The notes under the pieces: generated by a model
What the model saw: only the letters and a program-made list of their open reading frames with translations
Databases searched by the model: none
Told to the model about the DNA's origin: nothing
Translations under genes and position numbers: made by a program
In this document: positions 27,379 through 35,201 of the stretch, piece after piece
Layout of the letters: each line of letters begins with the position of its first letter
How positions within the stretch are numbered: position 1 is the stretch's first letter
From: Streptomyces sp. BA2
GTDB lineage: Bacteria > Actinomycetota > Actinomycetes > Streptomycetales > Streptomycetaceae
Length of the DNA stretch: 64,000 nucleotides
NCBI RefSeq assembly: GCF_009769735.1
Contig: NZ_WSRO01000002.1
Coordinates: forward strand, 4,476,001-4,540,000
Reading direction: 5' to 3'

Positions 27379-28062
27379 ATGACTGTCTGGGACCGGCCGG
27401 AGCCGCCGAACCGCCCCGTGCCGCTCGACCGGGAACGGATCGTCGCCGCCGCCATCGCGCTGGCCGACGAGGGCGGCCTTGAGGCGGTTTCGGTGCGCAA
27501 GGTCGCGGCCCGCCTGGACGCCGGTCCGATGCGGCTGTACCGATACATCTCCACCAAGGAGGAGCTGTTCGACCTCATGGTGGACGAGGTCCAGGCCGAG
27601 ACCTTCCCCGAGGAGCAGCCCGGTGACTGGCGGGAGGCCTTGCGCGTCCTCGCCCAGCTCACCAGGCAGTCCGCCCTCCGCCACGAATGGCTGGCCGACC
27701 TGCTCGGCGGTCGCCCGAGCCTGGGTCCGAACGGCCTCGCCGTGACCGAGGCCACGCTGGCCGCCTTCGACGGCATCGCCGATGTCGACACCGTCATGCG
27801 CGCCGTGGATACGGTCAGCGCCTACTTCATCGGCGCGATCAGGCGCGAGATCGCGAACCTGCGGGCCGAGCGCGCCACGGGCCTGTCCAAGCACGACTGG
27901 CAGCGCACCCACGGCCCGCATGTGACGAGGATGCTGGCCACCGGCTGCTTCCCGGCGCTGGCCAAGGCCGTGCACGACGGCACGGACGTGGACGCCGAGA
28001 CGTCCTTCGCGACCGGCCTGGACTGGGTCCTCGACGCCGTGGCCATCAAACTCACCCGATAG
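27379..28062 (+). CDS. TetR-family regulator (TetR_C type)
   Basis: A 227-residue repressor. The HTH is LDRERIVAAAIALADEGGLEAVSVRKVAARLDAGPMRLYRYISTKEELFDLMVDEVQAE. The LYRYI recognition helix and following C-terminal ligand domain (WREALRVLAQLTRQSALRHEWL to FATGLDWVLDAVA) match the tetracycline-repressor-like group. ATG 27379 is used; a GTG at 27373 would add two residues. Divergent from the FAD monooxygenase, which it most likely represses until the drug-like substrate appears. Confidence 0.9.
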   Translation: MTVWDRPEPPNRPVPLDRERIVAAAIALADEGGLEAVSVRKVAARLDAGPMRLYRYISTKEELFDLMVDEVQAETFPEEQPGDWREALRVLAQLTRQSALRHEWLADLLGGRPSLGPNGLAVTEATLAAFDGIADVDTVMRAVDTVSAYFIGAIRREIANLRAERATGLSKHDWQRTHGPHVTRMLATGCFPALAKAVHDGTDVDAETSFATGLDWVLDAVAIKLTR

Positions 28063-28118
28063 CCGACCTGCTCGACACCCAGCGCCCAGCGCCCAACGCC
28101 CAGCGACGACTTGATGTC

Positions 28119-28244
28119 GTTTGGCGCCAGAGCGAGGCACCCCCCCCCGACCTGCGCATTTACGTACCGCCGCCAATCCATGGCACCTCCTGCGCCAAAC
28201 GTGACGCCACATATGACTCGACGTGGCACCATTCGTGTGCCACG
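28119..28244. promoter_or_regulatory. Paired inverted repeats upstream of the GtrA-like gene
   Basis: GTTTGGCGC (28119) and GCGCCAAAC (28192) are complementary 9-mers 64 bp apart. CGTGGCAC and GTGCCACG (28222-28244) form a second perfect 8-bp hairpin 36 bp before the start codon. A 9-base C run lies between. They could be operator sites or leader structure. Confidence 0.45.
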
Positions 28245-28279
28245 ATGGCGCCAGGGAACAACCAGGGAGGGGTCGGATC

Positions 28280-28810
28280 ATGGAGACAGCACAGAGTCCG
28301 CGGTCGGCGGTGCCCGGCGCCTTCACCGCTTTCGCCCGCTTCGTGCTCTGCGGCGGCGGGGTCGGAGTCGCCTCCAGCTTCGCCGTGGCGGCCCTGGCCT
28401 CCTGGATCCCCTGGGCCCTGGCCAACGCCCTGATCACCGCGGTCTCCACGCTCCTGGCCACCGAGTTGCACGCCCGCTTCACCTTCGGCGCGGGCGGGCG
28501 CGCGACCGGGCGTCAGCACGCGCAGTCGGCCGGGTCCGCGGCGGCCGCGTACGCGGTGACCTGCTTGGCGATGCTGGTCCTACAGGGACTGGTGGCGGCG
28601 CCCGGCGCTGTGCTCGAACAGGTCGTCTATCTGTCGGCCTCCGCCCTGGCCGGTGTCGCGCGGTTCGCCGTGCTGCGCCTGGTCGTCTTCGCCCGGAACC
28701 GCTCCCAGGCAACGGCCACCGTCCGCCCCTTGCACCCCACCCACACCGTGCACCCCGCGCACCCCGCGCAAGCGACCGTGGCCCCCGCCGAGCTCTGCCC
28801 CGCGGCCTGA
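28280..28810 (+). CDS. GtrA-like membrane protein
   Basis: A 176-residue protein with four membrane segments (ARFVLCGGGVGVASSFAVAAL, LANALITAVSTLLATELHARF, AAAAYAVTCLAMLVLQGLVA, VVYLSASALAGVARFAVLRL) as in GtrA proteins. These help move lipid-linked sugars across the membrane. A ribosome site GGGAGGGG precedes ATG 28280. The C-terminal tail (HPTHTVHPAHPAQ) is His/Pro-rich and could bind metal. No glycosyltransferase gene is next to it, so the role is open. Confidence 0.7.
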   Translation: METAQSPRSAVPGAFTAFARFVLCGGGVGVASSFAVAALASWIPWALANALITAVSTLLATELHARFTFGAGGRATGRQHAQSAGSAAAAYAVTCLAMLVLQGLVAAPGAVLEQVVYLSASALAGVARFAVLRLVVFARNRSQATATVRPLHPTHTVHPAHPAQATVAPAELCPAA

Positions 28811-28851
28811 CCCCCGCCCCGCTTCTCCCGGCGGTCGGTAACGTTCCTCGT

Positions 28852-29277
28852 GTGCCTGTCTCTCTCCCCGACCTCGTCCGCCTGCGCCAGGCCCGTGACC
28901 GGATGGACCGCGACTACGCGGAGCCCCTGGACGTCCCGGCGCTGGCCCGGGACGCCCTCATGTCGCCGGGGCACTTCTCGCGCAGCTTCCGCGCCGCCTA
29001 CGGAGAGACCCCGTACAGCTATCTCATGACCCGCAGGATCGAGCGGGCCAAGGCGCTGCTGCGGCGCGGGGACCTGTCGGTGACGGAGGTCTGCATGGCG
29101 GTCGGCTGTACGTCGCTCGGCTCCTTCAGCTCACGGTTCACCGAGCTCGTCGGCGAGAGCCCGAGCGCGTACCGCGCCCGCGACCACGGTGACAGCGCCG
29201 ACATCCCTGCCTGCATCACCAAGATCCGCACCCGTCCGATCAGGAACGGAGAAGCGAAACCCGACGCCGGTCCGTAG
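28852..29277 (+). CDS. AraC-family HTH regulator (single domain)
   Basis: A 141-residue protein consisting of the double-HTH AraC domain: DYAEPLDVPALARDALMSPGHFSRSFRAAYGETPYSYLMTRRIERAKALLRRG, then SVTEVCMAVGCTSLGSFSSRFTELVGESPSAYRAR. There is no ligand domain. GTG 28852 starts the conserved VPVSLPDLVRLRQARDRMD. It ends 10 bp before a VOC-family gene on the same strand, so the two form an operon; this AraC/VOC pair recurs in actinobacteria. Confidence 0.9.
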   Translation: MPVSLPDLVRLRQARDRMDRDYAEPLDVPALARDALMSPGHFSRSFRAAYGETPYSYLMTRRIERAKALLRRGDLSVTEVCMAVGCTSLGSFSSRFTELVGESPSAYRARDHGDSADIPACITKIRTRPIRNGEAKPDAGP

Positions 29278-29287
29278 CGTCGTACGC

Positions 29288-29704
29288 ATGGACATCAAAC
29301 TTGCGCAGTGCTTCATCGCCGTCGACGACCACGACAAGGCGCTCGCCTTCTACCGCGACGCGCTCGGTCTCGAAGTACGCAATGACGTCGGCTTCGAGGG
29401 GATGCGCTGGGTGACGCTCGGCTCGCCCTCGCAGCCGGACGTCGAGATCGTCATCGAGCCGCCGCTCGCGGACCCGAACGCCACCGACGCCGACCGGCAG
29501 GCCGTGGCCGAGCTGATGGCCAAGGGCATGCTGCGCGGCGTCATCTTCCGCACCGACGACGTCGACGCCACGTTCGAGCGGGTCCGTTCCGCGGGCGGCG
29601 AGGTTCTTCAGGAGCCGATGGACCAGCCGTACGGCGTCCGCGACTGCGCCTTCCGCGACCCGGCCGGGAACATGCTGCGGATCAACCAGCCGCGCGAGAA
29701 GTAG
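29288..29704 (+). CDS. VOC-family (glyoxalase/dioxygenase-like) protein
   Basis: A 138-residue metal-site fold made of two beta-alpha-beta-beta-beta units: LAQCFIAVDDHDKALAFYRDALGLEVRNDV and GVIFRTDDVDATFERVRSAGGEVLQEPMDQPYGVRDCAFRDPAGNMLRINQP. Candidate metal ligands are Glu in VEIVIEPP and the terminal acidic and His-like positions, but the set is not complete enough to name a reaction. Co-transcribed with the AraC regulator. Confidence 0.88.
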   Translation: MDIKLAQCFIAVDDHDKALAFYRDALGLEVRNDVGFEGMRWVTLGSPSQPDVEIVIEPPLADPNATDADRQAVAELMAKGMLRGVIFRTDDVDATFERVRSAGGEVLQEPMDQPYGVRDCAFRDPAGNMLRINQPREK

Positions 29705-29749
29705 GCAAGAAGGAGAGAAGGAGCGGCAGTTACGCCACCCACACTCCGG

Positions 29750-30211
29750 TTACGCCACCCACGCCCCGTCACGCATGAGGACCCTGCCGCTCAGCTCGTG
29801 CTCGCCGTGCCAGGCACGCACCGTTCGCGGGGTCACGCGCAGAAACACGAAGGAGCCCTCCTCCTTGCGCGGGTCCCAGCCGAACTTGGCGGCGAACCCG
29901 TCCCCGGCTTCCCGCGGGACGCCGGAGGCCGGAAAGCACTCCGCCTCGCCCTGTACGAGCACCACATCGGCGGTGTCCGGCAGGGCGAGGCGCACCCGGG
30001 GTTCATGCCGCGCGTTTCGGATCGTCGCGGAGGTCCCGCCGGTGCACATCCACAGCGCGCTGCCGTCCCACCAGAACCACAGGGGCACTTGGTGGGGCCC
30101 GTGCTCCGGGTGGGACGTCGACAGCCAGATGTCCCGTTCCCGGTCGAGGCGTTCCAGCGTCTCGCGCCTGCGCTCCGGTCCTTCACGACGAACGATCTCC
30201 GTGTTCCGCAT
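29750..30211 (-). CDS. Pyridoxamine-5'-phosphate-oxidase-fold protein
   Basis: A 153-residue split-barrel protein. ERDIWLSTSHPEHGPHQVPLWFWWDGSALWMCTGGTSATIRNARHEPRVRLALPDTADVVLVQGEAE is the family core, and FVFLRVTPRTVRAWHGEHEL ends it. It probably binds F420, FMN or heme; homologues are often called general stress or F420-dependent proteins. ATG 30211 starts MRNTEIVRREGPERRR. It lies 11 bp downstream of the GlxA-like regulator on the same strand, suggesting one transcript. Confidence 0.82.
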   Translation of the reverse strand: MRNTEIVRREGPERRRETLERLDRERDIWLSTSHPEHGPHQVPLWFWWDGSALWMCTGGTSATIRNARHEPRVRLALPDTADVVLVQGEAECFPASGVPREAGDGFAAKFGWDPRKEEGSFVFLRVTPRTVRAWHGEHELSGRVLMRDGAWVA

Positions 30212-30222
30212 GAGCGCAGACC

Positions 30223-31221
30223 CTAGCCGGTGGCCGCGCCCGCCCCGAAGGCCCTGCGATAGTCCCCCGGTGACACCCCCACCTGCTTGAGGAAGTGGTG
30301 ACGGAGGTTGTTCGCCGTGCCGAGGCCGCTCAGTTCGGCGATCTTCTCGATCGGGGCGGCGGTCGATTCGAGGAGGCTCTGGGCTCGGGCCAGGCGCTGG
30401 TTCAGGAGCCACTGGAGCGGTGTCGTCCCGGTGGCGGCCTGGAGCCGGCGGTAGAGGGTGCGCGGGCTCATCGCCGCTCGGCGCGCCAGGTCGTCGACCG
30501 TCAGGGGGCGGTCGAGGCGGGCGCGCGCCCAGTCGAGTACGGGGCCGAGGCCCTCGTCGTCCGTCGGCGGAACGGAGAGGTCGATGAACTGGGCCTGGCC
30601 ACCGGGGCGGTGAGCGGGGACGACCATGCGGCGGGCCAGCTGGTTGGCCACGTGCGCGCCCAGGTCGCGGCGGACCAGATGCAGGCACAGGTCGAGGCCA
30701 GCGCTCACGCCCGCGCTGGTCAGGACGTCGCCGTCATCCACGTACAGAACGGAGTCGTCGACCTCCACCTTCGGGTAGCGCGCGGCGAGTTGGGCCGTGT
30801 GCATCCAGTGCGCGGTGGCCCTGCGGCCGTCGAGCAGCCCCGCATCGGCGAGCGCGAAGGCGCCGGTGCACAGGGAGACCATGCGAGCGCCGGCGTCGTA
30901 CGCGCGACGCAGCGCCCCCGCCAAGCCGTCCGGCAGCGGGCGGCCCTCCTCCACGCAGGCGTCCGGCACGGACGTGACGATGACCGTGTCCGCCCCGACG
31001 ATGTCGTCAAGGCCGTGCGGGGTACGCACCGTCAGGCCGACCCCGGGGCCGGACCCGCCCTCGCCCTCGTACGCGCTGCACAGCCGGAAGTCGTACCAGT
31101 GGTCCGACAGATCCGGCTGCGGCTTCCCGAACACCGTGCAGGGGATGCTCAGTTCGTACAGATCCCACGACGGGATCGCTATCTCCTCGGTCACGACCAA
31201 GGCCACGGAACCAGCGCTCAT
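30223..31221 (-). CDS. GlxA-type regulator (DJ-1/PfpI domain plus AraC HTH)
   Basis: A 332-residue regulator. Residues 5-190 are a DJ-1/PfpI-like domain (SVALVVTEEIAIPSWDLYELSIPC, VIVTSVPDACVEEGRPLPDGL, VSLCTGAFALADAGLLDGRRATAHW, with a Cys at the nucleophile-elbow position). The last 100 residues are the AraC-type double HTH (TVDDLARRAAMSPRTLYRRLQAATGTTPLQWLLNQRLARAQ). Family members respond to amines, amides or nitriles. It is divergent from the frameshifted reductase at 31331. Confidence 0.9.
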   Translation of the reverse strand: MSAGSVALVVTEEIAIPSWDLYELSIPCTVFGKPQPDLSDHWYDFRLCSAYEGEGGSGPGVGLTVRTPHGLDDIVGADTVIVTSVPDACVEEGRPLPDGLAGALRRAYDAGARMVSLCTGAFALADAGLLDGRRATAHWMHTAQLAARYPKVEVDDSVLYVDDGDVLTSAGVSAGLDLCLHLVRRDLGAHVANQLARRMVVPAHRPGGQAQFIDLSVPPTDDEGLGPVLDWARARLDRPLTVDDLARRAAMSPRTLYRRLQAATGTTPLQWLLNQRLARAQSLLESTAAPIEKIAELSGLGTANNLRHHFLKQVGVSPGDYRRAFGAGAATG

Positions 31222-31330
31222 ACGGTGAGACTAGGCCGCCCCGGGCCATGGCAGCGCGTGGCAGGAATTTGGTGGCCGCCGTCACCCCTGTCACTGTCCG
31301 GCGCCGCCGCCCGCTGCGAGCGTGGTCCAC

Positions 31331-32291
31331 ATGAACGCAGAGAACACAGGGAACGCAGTGACCGCAGTGACCGCAGTGACCGCCAGTGCAGAGAACAAGC
31401 CCCCCGTCACCGTCATCGGCCTCGGCAACATGGGCGCCGCCCTCGCCGCCGCCCTCCTGGAGAACGGCCACCCCACCACCGTCTGGAACCGCTCCCCCGC
31501 CAAGGCCGAACCCCTCGTCGCCCGGGGCGCCAGCCTTGCCGCCACCCCCGAAGAGGCCGTCGCCGCGAGCCAGCTGATCGTCGCCTGCGTTCTCGACCAC
31601 GACGCTTTGTACGCCGTCATGGACCCCACTGCCGGATCCCTCGCGGGCAAGGCCCTGGGTGAACCTCACCTCGGGCTCCCCGGAGCAGTCCGACAAGGCG
31701 GCGGCGTGGGCCGCTTCACTGGGGCTCCGCTATCTCGACGGGGCGATCATGACCACTCCTCCGGGGGTCGGCAACCCGGAGATGATGTTCCTCTACAGCG
31801 GCTCGGCGGAGGTGTTCGACGCACACCGCGCCACCCTCGCCGCGCTGGGCGACCCGCTGTACCTGGGCGCGGAACCGGGCCGTGCCTCGCTCTACGACGC
31901 CGCCCTGCTCGGCCTGATGTGGTCCACGTTCACCGGCTGGCTGCACGGCACGGCCGTGGTCGGCGCGGACGCCACCAGGGCCACCGACTTCACGCCCGTC
32001 GCCATCCGCTGGATGCGGCACGCCGTCGCGGGCTTCCTCGACACCTACGCGACCCAGGTGGACGCCGGGCGCTATCCGGGTGACGACGCCACCGTCGACG
32101 TACAGATCACGGCGATCGGACACCTCATCCACGCGGCGGCCGACCGCGGCGTCGACAACGCGCTGCCGGAACTCCTGAAGGCGACCATGGAGCGGGCGAG
32201 TGCCGCCGGGCACGGCTCCGACAGCTACGCGAGCGTGATCGAGGTGCTCCGAGGGGTCCGAGGGGAACGGCGGGACGCGACTCGAGTGTGA
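31331..32291 (+). pseudogene. NAD(P)-dependent 6PGDH/imine-reductase-like gene with a +1 frameshift
   Basis: The first frame encodes the dinucleotide fold (PPVTVIGLGNMGAALAAALL, TTVWNRSPAKAEPLVARGA, LIVACVLDHDALYAVMDPT) and then loses homology after LAGKAL. The second frame resumes at the same point with NLTSGSPEQSDKAAAW and runs through the C-terminal helical domain (HGTAVVGADATRATDFTPVAIRWM, VQITAIGHLIHAAADRGVD) to 32291. Removing one G from the GGG at 31657-31659 restores a single 319-residue protein of normal length. Either a true inactivating insertion or a base-call error. A GTGACCGCA triplet repeat encodes the early VTAVTAVTA. Divergent from a GlxA-type regulator, its likely controller. 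Confidence 0.82.
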
Positions 32292-32382
32292 CCATTCGGC
32301 AACAACAGGGCGGAGAACCGTGCACCCGGGCGCATGATGAAGATTCATCACGTCCTGGTGTCACAGGTCTTGGGGGGACCGG

Positions 32383-33858
32383 ATGAACAAGCCGCTGCGC
32401 CACATCGCCCTCTTCTGCGGGGTGCTCACGCTCGCGCTGCTCCTGCGCGCGACCTGGGTGCAGTTCGCCGAGGGCGAGTCGCTGGCGAAGCACGACAAGA
32501 ACCGGCGCGTCCAGATCGAGGCCTTCTCCCACCCCCGTGGCGACATCATTGTCGGCGGCAAGCCGATCACCGGCTCGAAGGAAGTCAGCGGCACCGACTT
32601 CAAGTACCAGCGGGTCTTCAAGAACGGCCCCATGTACGCGCCGGTCACCGGCTACTTCTCGCAGGCCCAGGGCGCGACCTTCCTGGAGGGCGTCGAGAAC
32701 GACGTGCTCAGCGGCGACGACGACCGCCTCTTCATCCGCCGCACCCTGGACATGCTGACCGGCGAGAAGCGCCAGGGCGGCGACGTCATCACGACCATCG
32801 CCCCCAAGGCCCAACAGGCCGCCTACCAAGGCCTTGTGGACCTCAACGCCCGGGGCGCGGTCGTCGCGCTCGACCCGCGCTCCGGGAAGGTGCTCGCGCT
32901 GGCGAGCACCCCCTCGTACGACCCCTCCGTCTTCGCCGGGATCTCGCAGAAGGAGGGCAAGGAGTTCACGCGGCTCAGCAAGAACAAGGACAAGCCGCTC
33001 TCCAACCGTGCGCTCCGCGAGATCTACCCGCCCGGATCCACCTTCAAGATCCTCACCGCGGCGGCCGCCCTTGAGCACGGCGTGGTCGACGACATCGACA
33101 AGTCCACCGGCGCCAAGGCCCCCTACAAACTGCCGCTCAGCTCGACGACGATCGGCAACGACGTGCCGGGCGCCCCCTGCGACAAGGCCTCGCTGAAGGT
33201 CGGCATGCAGTGGTCGTGCAACAACGTCTTCCTGGACACCGCGCTCAAGGTCGGCGACGACGACATGCGCGAGACGGCGGAGAAGTTCGGCTTCAACAAG
33301 CAGCAGTTCATCCCCGTGCGCTCGTCAGCGAGCAGCTACCCCGACGGCCTCGACAAGCCGCAGACCGCTCTGACCGGCATGGGCCAGGGCAGCCTGACCA
33401 GTACGCCGCTGCAGATGGCGATGGTCGCGGCCGGCCTCGCCAACGACGGCAAGGTGATGAAGCCGTACATGGTGGAGGAGTTGCGCGGCCCCGACCTCTC
33501 GACGATCGAGAAGGGCAAGCCGGAGGAGCTGAGCCAGGCCGTCTCCGAGGACACCGCGGGCAAGGTGCAGGAGATGATGGAGCACACCGTCGAGGAGGGC
33601 ACGGCGAACAAGGCGCGGATCGACGGTGTCACGGTCGGCGGCAAGACCGGCACCGCCCAGCACGGCTCGGACGTCAACGACGAGCGGCCGTACGCCTGGT
33701 TCGTCTCGTACGCCAAGAACGACGACGGCTCGTCGCCGGTCGCGGTCGCGGTGTTCGTCGACCCGAAGGACATGGACATCCCGCGCTCGGAGATCGCCGG
33801 TGGCAAGCTCGGGGCGCCGATCGCGAAGGCGGTGATGGAGGCCGTGCTCGCCGACTGA
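32383..33858 (+). CDS. Class B penicillin-binding protein (transpeptidase)
   Basis: A 491-residue PbpA/FtsI-like enzyme that cross-links peptidoglycan outside the membrane. One N-terminal membrane anchor (HIALFCGVLTLALLLRATWV) leads to the PBP dimer domain and the transpeptidase. The active-site SxxK is STFK (Ser219, Lys222), SxN is SCN (278-280) and KTG is KTGTA (421-425). It is a PbpA-type protein without PASTA repeats. No ftsW/rodA partner or PASTA kinase adjoins it, so it is a stand-alone paralogue, perhaps for sporulation or stress. Ribosome site GGGGGGACCGG precedes ATG 32383. Confidence 0.92.
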   Translation: MNKPLRHIALFCGVLTLALLLRATWVQFAEGESLAKHDKNRRVQIEAFSHPRGDIIVGGKPITGSKEVSGTDFKYQRVFKNGPMYAPVTGYFSQAQGATFLEGVENDVLSGDDDRLFIRRTLDMLTGEKRQGGDVITTIAPKAQQAAYQGLVDLNARGAVVALDPRSGKVLALASTPSYDPSVFAGISQKEGKEFTRLSKNKDKPLSNRALREIYPPGSTFKILTAAAALEHGVVDDIDKSTGAKAPYKLPLSSTTIGNDVPGAPCDKASLKVGMQWSCNNVFLDTALKVGDDDMRETAEKFGFNKQQFIPVRSSASSYPDGLDKPQTALTGMGQGSLTSTPLQMAMVAAGLANDGKVMKPYMVEELRGPDLSTIEKGKPEELSQAVSEDTAGKVQEMMEHTVEEGTANKARIDGVTVGGKTGTAQHGSDVNDERPYAWFVSYAKNDDGSSPVAVAVFVDPKDMDIPRSEIAGGKLGAPIAKAVMEAVLAD

Positions 33859-33866
33859 GCCGCCCG

Positions 33867-34724
33867 TCAGCCCTCCAGGAGCTGCCCCGCCAGCCGCTCG
33901 ATCCGCGCATGCCATGCGGCGAGCGCCTCGTCCGTGGCCGCCGCCCCCTCGAAGGGACCGGTCTGCGTGAGGACGAGCCGCGTGCCGTACCCCGTACCCT
34001 CGCCGAACTCCCAGCGCACCTCACCCTTGGGATGCACGGCGTACGTGAGCGACACCGGAGCCCGCAGCGCGGTGACCGGCCCCGCGGAGACGCCGTCCGC
34101 CAGGAATCCGTCGGGAGCCGTGTCGCCCACCAACGGGACCTCACCCGCGCAGAGTTCGGCCCACACCGCGTCGGCGGGCCGCACCAACTGACGCTCGAAA
34201 CGGATGCCGTCCTCGGTGACCTGCCCGTGCCCGAGGTCGAACTGCTCCAGATACGCCTCGTGCAGCTCGCCCGCATCCGCGCTCACCTCGGCCTGCCCGC
34301 CGTCCAGGAACTGGCCGAGCGCCGAGATGCACAGCTGCCAGCCCGCGGCGAAGCTCGGGGCGCCGAAGCGGTCGCCGAAGGTGTGGACGAGGGTGAGGAG
34401 CGAGCCCCGGCCGTCGGGACCGTCCGGGGTGATCTCCCAGCGCAGGTGGTCCTCGCCCCAGCTGAAGGCGAAGAGGCGTGGCTCTTCCGCGTCGGTGACC
34501 TCGCCGGTCATGCCGGGGCCCTCGTCGCCGGGGAAGTGGAAGCCCATCGCGCCGCCGGGCCGCAGCTCAAGGGTCACCTCGGAGGGGAACCACTGGGCGA
34601 GGTGCTCGGGCCGGGTGATCGCGGCCCAGACCGTGGCGGGCGGGTGCGCGAGGCGGCGCTCCATCCGCAGGACGCTGTGTCCGCCTTCCTCGTCGGGGCT
34701 CAGGGTGTCGGAGTGCGGGTTCAT
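33867..34724 (-). CDS. SRPBCC (AHSA1-like) double-domain protein
   Basis: A 285-residue protein with two START/Bet v1-like domains. Domain 1 spans about residues 18-140 (VLRMERRLAHPPATVWAAITRPEHLAQWFPSEVTLELRPGG, ending GWQLCISALGQFLDG). Domain 2 covers about 175-285 (RFERQLVRPADAVWAELC to AWHARIERLAGQLLEG). Such proteins bind hydrophobic ligands. It starts 22 bp after the ArsR gene on the same strand; ArsR/SRPBCC operons are very common and the regulator controls both. Confidence 0.88.
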   Translation of the reverse strand: MNPHSDTLSPDEEGGHSVLRMERRLAHPPATVWAAITRPEHLAQWFPSEVTLELRPGGAMGFHFPGDEGPGMTGEVTDAEEPRLFAFSWGEDHLRWEITPDGPDGRGSLLTLVHTFGDRFGAPSFAAGWQLCISALGQFLDGGQAEVSADAGELHEAYLEQFDLGHGQVTEDGIRFERQLVRPADAVWAELCAGEVPLVGDTAPDGFLADGVSAGPVTALRAPVSLTYAVHPKGEVRWEFGEGTGYGTRLVLTQTGPFEGAAATDEALAAWHARIERLAGQLLEG

Positions 34725-34746
34725 GAGGAGTCACCGTCCATGCTCG

Positions 34747-35079
34747 TCAGGGTTCATCAGGACCCACCCCACCGCCGTCCATGACGTCGAGGTGCCGTTC
34801 GAGGGCGTCGAGCCGGCCCGTCCAGAGGTGCCGGTAGTGCGCGAGCCACGCGTCGAGTTCGGCGAGGGGCTCGGGCCTCAGCTCGTACCAGCGGCGCTGC
34901 GCGTCCTGCCGGACCCGCACAAGGCCCGCGTCGCGCAGGACCCGCAGATGCTTGGACGTGCCGGGCTGGCTCAGGCCGAGCCGCTCGGTGAGCTCACCGA
35001 CCAGGTGGGGACGCTCGACCAGCAGATCGAGAATCTTCCGGCGGCTCGGCTCGGCGAGTACGTCGAACGGTATGGGCAT
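34747..35079 (-). CDS. ArsR-family winged-helix repressor
   Basis: A 110-residue protein: FDVLAEPSRRKILDLLVERPHLVGELTERLGLSQPGTSKHLRVLRDAGLVRVRQDAQRRWYEL is a complete ArsR winged helix. The metal-site Cys of classical ArsR are absent, so the inducer is not a thiophilic metal. The C-terminal helix AELDAWLAHYRHLWTGRLDALERHL is the usual dimer extension of the SRPBCC-linked group. A palindrome lies 17 bp upstream of its ATG. Confidence 0.92.
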   Translation of the reverse strand: MPIPFDVLAEPSRRKILDLLVERPHLVGELTERLGLSQPGTSKHLRVLRDAGLVRVRQDAQRRWYELRPEPLAELDAWLAHYRHLWTGRLDALERHLDVMDGGGVGPDEP

Positions 35080-35095
35080 ACCCCGAACATAACCC

Positions 35096-35113
35096 TGCGG
35101 CTATATAACCGCA
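35096..35113. promoter_or_regulatory. ArsR operator-like palindrome
   Basis: TGCGGCTATATAACCGCA is an 18-bp near-perfect palindrome (one mismatched pair), AT-rich at the centre, 17 bp before the ArsR start. It could overlap the -10 region, as expected for an autorepressor site. Confidence 0.7.
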
Positions 35114-35126
35114 ACAGCATGCACGC

Positions 35127-35201
35127 GTATCCGTGGGCCGCGTATCCGTCGGCCGCGTATCCGTCGGCCGCGCATCCGTCGGCCGCGTATCCGTCGGCCG
35201 C
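35127..35201. repeat. Five-unit 15-bp tandem repeat (VNTR)
   Basis: Five exact-length units of g(t/c)atccgt(c/g)ggccgc run from 35127 to 35201 and stop one base before the HelD-like gene's stop codon. The last base of the array touches that gene, so copy number could reach the stop. It separates the HelD and ArsR genes. Confidence 0.92.

Noticed and set aside
34747..35079. Metal-sensing ArsR/SmtB repressor
   Set aside because: The metal-binding Cys and His of that branch are missing and the partner is an SRPBCC gene, so a non-metal ligand is more likely.
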